5,785 nt of DNA. It comes from Prolixibacteraceae bacterium (GTDB taxonomy: Bacteria; Bacteroidota; Bacteroidia; Bacteroidales; Prolixibacteraceae). The position numbers were made by a program, and so were the translations under genes. The stretch lies in the NCBI GenBank assembly GCA_009782655.1, contig WRIQ01000083.1:1-5785 (forward strand). The letters are read 5' to 3'. Under the pieces are notes generated by a model, which did not search any database, was not told the origin of the DNA, and saw nothing but the letters and a program-made list of their open reading frames with translations. Shown here one piece after another: positions 1 to 5,667 of this stretch. Within the stretch, counting starts at the first letter, position 1. Every line of letters begins with the position of its first letter.

Positions 1-180
1 ATATTTTAGCCTGTTGCGATAGCTCGAAATCACTACTGAGAGACCAAAGAACAAGGACGAGACAATATGAACCCTAAAGTGGAGGCCATTTCCGCCGATT
101 GAAATATAAACCGAAACCAAATACATTTCGGAAATTTGTAGTACACAAAACGGAATTTCAAAATTTACTTTGATTGCCAT
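1..180 (-). CDS. Uncertain partial reading frame running off the left edge
   Basis: From an ATG at 180 the minus strand stays open for 60 codons to the window edge, starting MAIKVNFEIPF. The middle and end are fairly hydrophobic (LVSVYISIGGNG and SSLFFGLSVVISSYRN). It lies 32 bp after the stop of the PLP enzyme on the same strand, as a following gene would. I recognise no family, there is no Shine-Dalgarno, and 60 open codons can occur by chance. If it is not coding, I see nothing else in 1-212 beyond a 10-bp palindrome (AAACCGGTTT, 198-207) and a doubled ACACAAA (184-190 and 194-200). Confidence 0.22.
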   Translation of the reverse strand, partial: MAIKVNFEIPFCVLQISEMYLVSVYISIGGNGLHFRVHIVSSLFFGLSVVISSYRNRLKY

Positions 181-212
181 ACTACACAAATCCACACAAA
201 CCGGTTTTGAAG

Positions 213-1172
213 TCAGGGATTAAAAATTTTGAAATTATTCAAGTCAACGTTTCCGCCGGAAATGATGATACCGATTTTTTTGCCGACGGTGTTTATCTTT
301 TTCTCGATGATGGCGGCCAGCGGCACTGCCGACGAAGGTTCTACGATTATTTTCATGCGTTCCCATACCATGCGCATGGCGTCAACAATTCCCTGCTCCG
401 ACACGGTTACAATATCGTCGACTTTGCCGAGTATTATTTTGAAATTTCTGTCGCCCAGCGAGGTGAGTAGCCCATCGGCAATGGTTTGAGGATTCTTCGA
501 GGGGATTAGCTTTTGGGTGTGGAACGAGCGGTACGCGTCGTCGGCGCCTGCCGGCTCGGCGGCAATTATTTTGCAGTGCGGCAAAAAATGCTTAACAGAG
601 ATGGCCGTGCCGCTCAACAATCCGCCACCGCCCACAGGAGCGATTATCATATCGAACTTGCCCTCGTCTTCTATCAACTCTTTGGCAGCGGTACCCTGTC
701 CTGCGATAACATGAAAATTATTGTACGGATGAACTTCAACAGCTCCCGTTGCAGAAACCACCTGCGCCAACGTCTCCTCACGAGCCTGTAAGGTAGGTTC
801 GCACAGCGTGATGATTCCCCCATATCCGGCAACCGCTTTTTGTTTGATCTCAGGCGACGTTCGCGGCATAACGATATATGCGGAGATCCCCCGTAAACGC
901 GCCGCCAGCGCCAGCGCCGCAGCATGGTTGCCCGATGAATGCGTAGCTACTCCCCGCGCCGCCTCATCTGCAGGCAGTGAAAAAACAGCGTTGCTCGCTC
1001 CGCGAAATTTGAAAGCTCCCACTTTCTGAAAATTTTCGCACTTGAAAAAGAGATTCGATTTTGTGATTTTATCGATACTCTGCGAGGTGAATACCGGTGT
1101 GCGATGTGCAAACGTTTTTACAATTTCGTGCGCCTGCACAACATCCGAGAAATCGGGAAGATATTTTTCCAT
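213..1172 (-). CDS. PLP-dependent serine racemase / threonine (serine) dehydratase
   Basis: This is a fold-type II pyridoxal-phosphate enzyme that would racemise serine and/or dehydrate serine or threonine to the 2-oxo acid plus ammonia, in the cytosol. With the ATG at 1172 it is 319 residues and aligns end to end with eukaryotic-type serine racemase: Lys55 in GAFKFRGA is the PLP Schiff-base lysine (K56 in human), SSGNH (79-83) is the cofactor loop with Ser80 as the opposite-face acid/base (S84), GGGG (181-184) is the phosphate loop, Glu206/Ala210/Asp212 match the divalent-metal site, and SGGNVD (305-310) is the C-terminal cofactor contact. There is no ACT domain, so this is not biosynthetic IlvA. 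The frame stays open upstream to ATGs at 1238 and 1262, but those 22-30 extra residues resemble nothing in the family. The usual Gly-Gln after SSGNH is Ala-Ala. Racemase and dehydratase cannot be separated from sequence alone. Confidence 0.9.
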   Translation of the reverse strand: MEKYLPDFSDVVQAHEIVKTFAHRTPVFTSQSIDKITKSNLFFKCENFQKVGAFKFRGASNAVFSLPADEAARGVATHSSGNHAAALALAARLRGISAYIVMPRTSPEIKQKAVAGYGGIITLCEPTLQAREETLAQVVSATGAVEVHPYNNFHVIAGQGTAAKELIEDEGKFDMIIAPVGGGGLLSGTAISVKHFLPHCKIIAAEPAGADDAYRSFHTQKLIPSKNPQTIADGLLTSLGDRNFKIILGKVDDIVTVSEQGIVDAMRMVWERMKIIVEPSSAVPLAAIIEKKINTVGKKIGIIISGGNVDLNNFKIFNP

Positions 1173-1349
1173 AATAATTTCAAAATTACACGAACCTTGA
1201 TTTGATACTCGATGAGCCGAATAAACCGGATTCGCCATAAACAGGCAATCTTTCAAACCCATCTGGTATTTTCAGCTTCTTCAGCTTTTATAACATTGCG
1301 GCTTTCCAGCCTTTTTCAGCTCTCTGCTTCATTTTACTGTATGCGTCTC
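1173..1349 (-). other. 177-bp gap between prsW and the PLP-enzyme gene
   Basis: The gap assumes the enzyme starts at 1172; with an upstream ATG (1238 or 1262) it shrinks to 111 or 87 bp. On the minus strand AGCTGAA occurs three times (plus-strand TTCAGCT at 1271-1277, 1280-1286 and 1315-1321). GGCTGGAAAGCC near 1301-1312 can form a 4-bp stem with a GGAA loop. A 14-codon reading frame (1288-1332) is present but has no ribosome-binding site. No convincing terminator is seen, so transcription may continue from prsW or restart here. Confidence 0.35.
1181..1188 (-). promoter_or_regulatory. Possible Bacteroidetes-type -7 promoter box
   Basis: The minus strand reads TAATTTTG, an exact match to the TAnnTTTG consensus of Bacteroidetes primary promoters, nine bases before the chosen start at 1172. 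No TTTG -33 element is present at the expected distance upstream, and the implied leader would be only a few bases long. This may be chance in A/T-rich sequence. Confidence 0.2.
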
Positions 1350-2054
1350 CTAATCTCCCCTGTTAAATTTCTCATTCAACAAGTCGAAATCGGTGCGGAA
1401 ATATGAATGCCGCGATAGCGTTTTTATCCTTTTGAATCCACTGGTATATAAGAAAATCACAAAACCGATGAACACAATCCACAGCCATTCTGTTTCGGTC
1501 ATCAAAATAAAATCGTAGATGCCGTGCAGAAGAATGGGAATCAGCAGCGATTTTGCTTTCAGGCTGCGACGTTCATAGGGATAGAATTTCGCCATCCCGA
1601 AATAAAAACCCATGGTTATTCCGAAAATGGCGTGCGCCGGAACGGCCGTGAATGCACGCATAAGGCCGGTAACATATCCGCTGTCTGCAACATACAATAT
1701 ATTCTCGACGCCGGCAAAACCCAGCGACACAAATGTGGCGTAAACAATGCCGTCGTATTTGTCGTTAAATTCGGGGCTTTTCAATATCAGCAGCCAGAGT
1801 ACCAAAAACTTGAAAGACTCCTCGGTGAAGGCCGCCACCACAAAGGCGTTCCAAAAAGAGGCCGCTGCGCCCGTGAAAAACGAGCCTGACTGACTGATAA
1901 TATGCTCAACAAAAACAACGGGAACAGCGATGGCCGCGCCCAGCAACATAGCCGTCAGGATGAGCTTAACCGGCTCACGTTCGTATTTATCGCACGACCA
2001 AATATAAAAAGCTATGATAGCGACCGGCGCCAGCGAAATGGTTATAATCTCCAT
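1350..2054 (-). CDS. prsW: PrsW-family intramembrane metalloprotease
   Basis: This is a 234-residue polytopic inner-membrane protein, mostly hydrophobic, with about seven candidate membrane segments (roughly 4-20, 30-50, 64-92, 103-122, 138-155, 167-184, 190-204) and a basic tail. The PrsW signature residues are in place: FTEESFKF (76-83, Glu78/Glu79 and Lys82), GFAGVENILY (112-121, Glu117/Asn118), PAHAIFG (139-145, His141) and LLHGIYDF (175-182, His177/Asp181). In Bacillus subtilis, PrsW makes the first cut in an anti-sigma factor. The family is broad and most members have no known substrate. No sigma or anti-sigma gene is visible here, so the target is unknown. It begins 30 bp after punA and probably shares its transcript. 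There is no Shine-Dalgarno before the ATG at 2054. The family call is strong; the proteolytic role is inferred from conserved residues. Confidence 0.88.
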   Translation of the reverse strand: MEIITISLAPVAIIAFYIWSCDKYEREPVKLILTAMLLGAAIAVPVVFVEHIISQSGSFFTGAAASFWNAFVVAAFTEESFKFLVLWLLILKSPEFNDKYDGIVYATFVSLGFAGVENILYVADSGYVTGLMRAFTAVPAHAIFGITMGFYFGMAKFYPYERRSLKAKSLLIPILLHGIYDFILMTETEWLWIVFIGFVIFLYTSGFKRIKTLSRHSYFRTDFDLLNEKFNRGD

Positions 2055-2084
2055 CCGGATTTATCAGAATATTAATTCGCTAAA

Positions 2085-2897
2085 TTACAGCAATTCAGTC
2101 ATTTTTTTGATTACGGTTGTCATTTTCGGTTCGGCTTGTGCGGCAATTCGTTGAACTTCGCCGTGGCTGATTTCCACAATTTTCCCGGGAACGCCGCTAT
2201 CGGAAATGATGGATATGCCGAAAACGGTTATTCCCGCATGGCGCGCCACAATCACTTCGGGAACGGTACTCATTCCCACCACATCGCCGCCCATGCGCCG
2301 AAACATGACATATTCCGCCGGTGTTTCGAAGGTGGGCCCTGCAACGCCCACATAAACGCCTTCGCGCAGGTTGAAGCCCTCTTCGTCGGAGATTTTCCGG
2401 GCCTGCCCGATGAGTTTGAGATCGTAAACTTCGCTCATATCCGGGAAACGCGGCCCCAATTCGTTGTAATTTTTGCCGCGCAACGGATTCTCGGGGAAAA
2501 AATTGATATGGTCGGTGATTATCATTATATCGCCCACTTCGAAATCGGGGTTCAGCCCGCCGACGGCATTGGACACAAAAAGGTATTTGAAACCCAGCAT
2601 CTGCATCACGCGCACCGGAAATGTCACCTCCTGCATGGAATAGCCTTCATAGTAGTGAAAACGTCCCTGCATAGCCATAACATTGCGTCCGCCCAGCCTG
2701 CCGAAAATCAGCCTACCCGAATGTCCTTCGACGGTGGAAACCGGAAAATTGGGAATCTGGCTGTATTCCAGCACTATCTCTTGTTCAATCTCTTTCACAA
2801 GGCCGCCCAAACCGGTGCCCAGAATAATACCCGTATCAGTTTTGAAATTCGTATTCTCCCTGATGTACTCCGCGGTAGCTTTTATCTTCTCCAACAT
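2085..2897 (-). CDS. punA: Purine nucleoside phosphorylase, trimeric PNP/MTAP family
   Basis: This cytosolic enzyme splits purine nucleosides with phosphate into free base and ribose 1-phosphate (purine salvage). Length is 270 residues, normal for the trimeric class. Counterparts of human PNP sites are clear: GTGLGG (27-32, Thr28 at the phosphate-binding Ser33), His59 (H64), GRFHYYEGY (78-86, with Arg79, His81 and Tyr83 as R84, H86, Y88), SNAVGGLNP (109-117), GPTFETPAE (187-195, with Phe190 and Glu191 as F200, E201), GMSTVPEV (208-215) and His245 (H257). One change stands out: the position of human Asn243, which reads the base, is Asp233 (ISDSG). That position is Asp in the related methylthioadenosine phosphorylases, so adenosine-type substrates are possible. 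The ATG at 2897 gives the standard N-terminal length, and no later Met lies before the phosphate loop, so the 62-bp overlap with lpxK is real. No Shine-Dalgarno is seen; A-rich sequence precedes the start. Confidence 0.95.
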   Translation of the reverse strand: MLEKIKATAEYIRENTNFKTDTGIILGTGLGGLVKEIEQEIVLEYSQIPNFPVSTVEGHSGRLIFGRLGGRNVMAMQGRFHYYEGYSMQEVTFPVRVMQMLGFKYLFVSNAVGGLNPDFEVGDIMIITDHINFFPENPLRGKNYNELGPRFPDMSEVYDLKLIGQARKISDEEGFNLREGVYVGVAGPTFETPAEYVMFRRMGGDVVGMSTVPEVIVARHAGITVFGISIISDSGVPGKIVEISHGEVQRIAAQAEPKMTTVIKKMTELL

Positions 2898-3933
2898 ATT
2901 CTAAAATTTTTTCATCAAACGATTGCCCTTCCTTTGCAAGGAATTTCACTTTCATCGGCAAATAGTACAATACCGACCTAAGTTCGAACGGAAGCCGCAT
3001 TTCCCACAATTTTACCAAATCTTTTTCAGTTACCACAATTATTTTACGCGAATGCCGCATTTCTTCGAAAAGATGTAAAATTTTCGAAATCGTTTTTTCG
3101 GTATACGCATAATGATCGGGAAAAGTCAAAGGATACACTTTTCGGAATTTGCCCGACAGATAGTCGAGAAAATATTGGGGCGATGCGATGCCGGCGAGCC
3201 CAAGCGCAGACATATCCCGCAACCTGCCTAATTCGCTAACAGGCAAAGCTTCCGGGAAAGCAGGAAAAATCTCATCATAAACCATGGTCGAAAAAAAGAT
3301 ATCCTGATAGGGAAACCTGTACATGTCTTTTGCCAATATTCTCTTTTGAATGGGCGTCAGTTCGGCGGGACATTTTGTAAAAATAATGATATTGGCGCGT
3401 TTCGACTGTACAACGTTTTCTCGCAACCGTCCCACCGGCAGCAAATGATCTTCTGCAAGCGGTTTGTTGTAATCGACAAGCAGTATGTTGAGGCCGGGCA
3501 AAACCCGCCGATGCTGAAAGGCGTCGTCGAGAATGACCATATCGGGCGAAGGCTTCTCCTGCATAAGCCGCCTGATCCCTTTCACGCGGTTGCGGCTAAC
3601 GGCAACGGTAGCCATCGGAAATTTATGTTTGATTTGCAATGGTTCGTCGCCCACTTCATTCACCGTTGAACTGGTTTCCACCAAACGGAAATCTTTGGTT
3701 TTGCGTTTATAGCCCCGGCTCAAAGCCGCAATCTGTATATTCCCGGACAGCAGGCGCAGCAGGTATTCGGTGTGAGGAGTTTTCCCTGTGCCGCCCACCG
3801 TGATGTTGCCGATGGATATCACCGGAAAATCAAATTCGCAGGATTTAAGCGTCTTGACATCATATAAACGGTTTCTTATTTCCGTAAATAAGCCGTATAA
3901 TAGCGCAAAAGGATATAAAAGCAATTTCAGCAT
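2836..3933 (-). CDS. lpxK: Tetraacyldisaccharide 4'-kinase LpxK (lipid A biosynthesis)
   Basis: LpxK transfers phosphate from ATP to the 4' position of the tetraacyldisaccharide 1-phosphate precursor, giving lipid IVA, at the cytoplasmic face of the inner membrane. The 365-residue product has the expected layout: a hydrophobic N-terminal segment (about 3-16), then the Walker A loop GNITVGGTGKTP (42-53, Lys51), LSRGYKRKT (71-79), NEVGDEP (92-98), ILDDAFQHR (134-142), LLPVGRLRE (164-172), FPDHYAYT (271-278) and VTEKD (301-305). Asp96 and His274 match the catalytic Asp/His pair described for Aquifex LpxK, and Asp136/Asp137 match its metal-binding pair. The start at 3933 is the natural family N-terminus; no Shine-Dalgarno is visible. 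The last 19 or so residues extend past the usual end (after ILEYV) and overlap punA by 62 bp in another frame. It appears to be the first gene of the lpxK-punA-prsW group. Confidence 0.96.
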   Translation of the reverse strand: MLKLLLYPFALLYGLFTEIRNRLYDVKTLKSCEFDFPVISIGNITVGGTGKTPHTEYLLRLLSGNIQIAALSRGYKRKTKDFRLVETSSTVNEVGDEPLQIKHKFPMATVAVSRNRVKGIRRLMQEKPSPDMVILDDAFQHRRVLPGLNILLVDYNKPLAEDHLLPVGRLRENVVQSKRANIIIFTKCPAELTPIQKRILAKDMYRFPYQDIFFSTMVYDEIFPAFPEALPVSELGRLRDMSALGLAGIASPQYFLDYLSGKFRKVYPLTFPDHYAYTEKTISKILHLFEEMRHSRKIIVVTEKDLVKLWEMRLPFELRSVLYYLPMKVKFLAKEGQSFDEKILEYVGEDKSYRGVHQGEYEFQN

Positions 3934-3945
3934 AAACTTTTCGGG

Positions 3946-3983
3946 TGCAAATAATGCTCAGGTCTATTTACTGCAAATATGCA
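3946..3983. repeat. Two copies of a TGCAAATA-type motif before lpxK
   Basis: The plus strand reads TGCAAATAATGC at 3946-3957 and TGCAAATATGCA at 3972-3983, 26 bp apart start to start. The copies share their first eight bases and each ends in an ATGC core. They lie 13 and 39 bp upstream of the lpxK start codon, the right place for a regulator-binding pair. No known regulator is recognised, and in A/T-rich DNA a pair like this can occur by chance. Confidence 0.3.
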
Positions 3984-4056
3984 CGTTCCGTTTGACTTTA
4001 GGAAATGCTTTCGGGATTTTCGGCACTTTTTTTATAAATAATTATACATCAGAGGA

Positions 4057-4083
4057 TAAAAAGACAATATCCCACGGGTATTA
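4057..4083 (-). terminator. Possible weak terminator between dctM and lpxK
   Basis: Read on the minus strand, AATACC and GGATATT can pair around a CGTG loop with one bulged A. A CTTTTTAT tract follows three bases later. The position is about 110 bp after the dctM stop and about 125 bp before the lpxK start, which would suit an end of the TRAP transcript. The stem is short and A/T-rich, so this may be chance. Confidence 0.25.
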
Positions 4084-4191
4084 TTCTTTCGCCCGACTGA
4101 ATATCGGCCGTTGAAAGACCTGAAACTGACATTGAATTTTTACTTAAATTTCTATAATAAAAGTTCGCATAGTTCACCCTCCGTCAACCAT

Positions 4192-5655
4192 CTAAAAGCC
4201 AAAAACTGTTGGCAGCCAAAGGGCGATTTTGGGAATATAGGTTACCAGCATCAGCACTACAAACATGGCTATAAACATGGGAATTAATGGTCTGATGACT
4301 TTTTCGATTCTGATGCCCGACACGCTGCAGCCGATAAAAAGTACAGAGCCTACCGGCGGCGTACACAACCCTACGCTCAGGTTCAAAACCATGATGATTC
4401 CGAAATGAATGGGATCGACTCCCAACGCCGTCACTATGGGCAGGAATATTGGCGTGAATATCAGAACAGCCGGCGTCATGTCCATAAAAGTACCAACAAA
4501 CAAAAGTAATACATTTATAATAAGCAGTATAACAATAGCATTTTCGGACAAGGAGAGTAATCCTTCGCTCACATTTTGCGGAATGTTTTGGTAAGCCATA
4601 ATCCACGAAAGCGCCATACTGGTGGCCACCAACAAAAGCACGATTGCTGTGGTTTTCACCGATTTAAGTAGAACTTTTGGAAGGTCTTTCACCTTCAACT
4701 CTTTATAAATAAACGCCAAAATCAGAGAGTACAAAACAGCGATGGCCGAAGCTTCCGTAGCGGTAAACAGCCCGGCAACAATTCCGCCGATTACAATAAG
4801 AAGCATGAGCAGGCTGGGAATGGCGTCCAAAAATTTCCTGATTCCGCCTTTAGCCTTCTCCCTGTTATTTTTTGTTTTGAAGATGCCCCAAACAAGAAAA
4901 GCCGCTACGGTAACCCCAATCAATATCCAGTTCACGACTGACGAAAAATTAGACCGCGCAAAAGTTATTCCTCTGAAAACAAGCAATAAAGCGGCGACAA
5001 TAGCTGCCACAAAAAGCAGCGAGCGGAAAAATATTTTAATACCACTATTCTTTAACACGATCATAAACATGGCTGTGAGCATGATAGCTATGCCTGTCAG
5101 AATGCCGGGAAGATAACCTGCAAGAAACAACGCCGTTATGGAAACGCCGCCACTGGCCAGTGAATATACAATGAGCACGTTGCTGGGTGGAATCGACAGC
5201 CCTGTTGTAGCCGAAGAAACATTCACCGCTGTGCTGAAATTAACTGGATAGCCTTCTTTTTTCATTTCGGGGCCCATGATGCTGCCGATGGCCGACGCCG
5301 AGGCCGCCGCTGATCCCGAAATAGCGCCAAAAAGCATGTTGGCAACCACATTCACCATCGCCAGCCCGCCGGGGATATTTCCCACTAAGACACGCGCAAA
5401 ATTGATTAGCCTGACGGCTATTCCTCCACTGTTCATAATATTTCCCGCCAATATGAAAAAGGGTATTGCCAGCAGCGCAAAACTGTCGAGACCTGAGGCC
5501 ATTCGCTGTGCAAAAGTGGTTATCGCAGGAATAAAATCGATGCTTATCAACATGGTTATGATACCCGAAATGCCAATGCTGAAAGCGATGGGCACACCGA
5601 TAGCCAACAACGTTACAAAACTAACTGTCAGTACAATTACTTCCAAATAATTCAT
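4192..5655 (-). CDS. dctM: TRAP transporter large permease (DctM family), 487 aa with an internal insertion
   Basis: This is the ion-coupled transport subunit of a TRAP system, an inner-membrane protein that moves an organic acid or similar solute using a sodium or proton gradient. Almost the whole chain is hydrophobic. Family landmarks in order: MLFGAISGSAAASASAIG (107-124), SSATTGLSIPPSNV (147-160), FTATEASAIAV (297-307), TFMDMTPAVLIFTPIFLP (389-406) and LNLSVGLCTPPVG (424-436). The first two mark the N-terminal half and the last three the C-terminal half of the inverted-repeat fold. Usual length is about 425-430 residues. The excess lies around residues 203-270, where two further hydrophobic stretches (about 208-228 and 241-260) appear before the family resumes at FLDAIPSLLML. 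The ATG at 5655 fits the family N-terminus and sits 12 bp after the dctQ stop, with GTGAG as a weak ribosome-binding site. Substrate is unknown. The family call is firm; the exact membrane topology is inferred. Confidence 0.95.
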   Translation of the reverse strand: MNYLEVIVLTVSFVTLLAIGVPIAFSIGISGIITMLISIDFIPAITTFAQRMASGLDSFALLAIPFFILAGNIMNSGGIAVRLINFARVLVGNIPGGLAMVNVVANMLFGAISGSAAASASAIGSIMGPEMKKEGYPVNFSTAVNVSSATTGLSIPPSNVLIVYSLASGGVSITALFLAGYLPGILTGIAIMLTAMFMIVLKNSGIKIFFRSLLFVAAIVAALLLVFRGITFARSNFSSVVNWILIGVTVAAFLVWGIFKTKNNREKAKGGIRKFLDAIPSLLMLLIVIGGIVAGLFTATEASAIAVLYSLILAFIYKELKVKDLPKVLLKSVKTTAIVLLLVATSMALSWIMAYQNIPQNVSEGLLSLSENAIVILLIINVLLLFVGTFMDMTPAVLIFTPIFLPIVTALGVDPIHFGIIMVLNLSVGLCTPPVGSVLFIGCSVSGIRIEKVIRPLIPMFIAMFVVLMLVTYIPKIALWLPTVFGF

Positions 5656-5667
5656 AATCTCACTTTT

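Larger units (their letters stand above)
3934..4191 (-). other. 258-bp intergenic region upstream of lpxK
   Basis: This is the longest gap in the window and is A/T-rich, unlike the tight spacing on either side. On the minus strand it contains, in order: an imperfect hairpin just after the dctM stop (GGTTGAC / GTGAACT, one G-G mismatch, with GGAGG in the loop); the terminator-like hairpin near 4057-4083; a TATAATTATTTATAAA tract near 4030-4047 that could hold a promoter -10 element; and two copies of a TGCAAATA motif close to lpxK. I found no exact Bacteroidetes-type -7 box (TAnnTTTG). Short reading frames of 8 and 27 codons are present, but nothing supports them as genes. The likely role is a boundary between transcription units with the lpxK promoter inside it; this is inference. 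Confidence 0.4.

Noticed and set aside
198..207. A perfect 10-bp palindrome AAACCGGTTT just after the PLP-enzyme stop codon, considered as a terminator.
   Set aside because: The symmetric sequence leaves no loop, the flanks do not extend the pairing, and no T tract follows on the minus strand.
213..1262. Biosynthetic threonine deaminase IlvA as the identity of the PLP enzyme.
   Set aside because: The protein ends right after the catalytic domain and has no C-terminal ACT regulatory domain; there are no branched-chain amino-acid genes nearby.
1288..1332. A 14-codon frame (MKQRAEKGWKAAML) upstream of the PLP enzyme, considered as an attenuation leader.
   Set aside because: It has no run of Thr, Ile, Val or Ser codons, no ribosome-binding site and no alternative hairpins, so an attenuator is not supported.
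2136..2981. A 281-codon open frame on the plus strand opposite punA and the end of lpxK.
   Set aside because: The minus-strand genes here have unmistakable family motifs. The plus-strand product is rich in His, Phe and Asn with no recognisable domain, as expected for an antisense shadow.
3788..4114. A plus-strand frame of 108 codons covering the lpxK upstream gap.
   Set aside because: It begins antisense to the LpxK Walker A region, has no ribosome-binding site and shows no recognisable family. It does not explain the gap.
4049..4132. A 27-codon minus-strand frame (starts MSVSGLSTAD) in the dctM-lpxK gap.
   Set aside because: It is short, lacks a ribosome-binding site and overlaps the terminator-like hairpin; chance is the simpler explanation.
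4144..4170. An 8-codon frame (MRTFIIEI) preceded by a strong GGAGG sequence just after dctM.
   Set aside because: The GGAGG is striking in a genome that rarely uses Shine-Dalgarno sites, but eight codons with no regulatory context cannot be supported as a gene or leader peptide.
4184..4606. A 140-codon minus-strand frame inside the end of dctM, in another frame.
   Set aside because: It lies within the conserved C-terminal part of DctM, and its Cys/His/Arg-rich product has no domain logic; it is a frame shadow.
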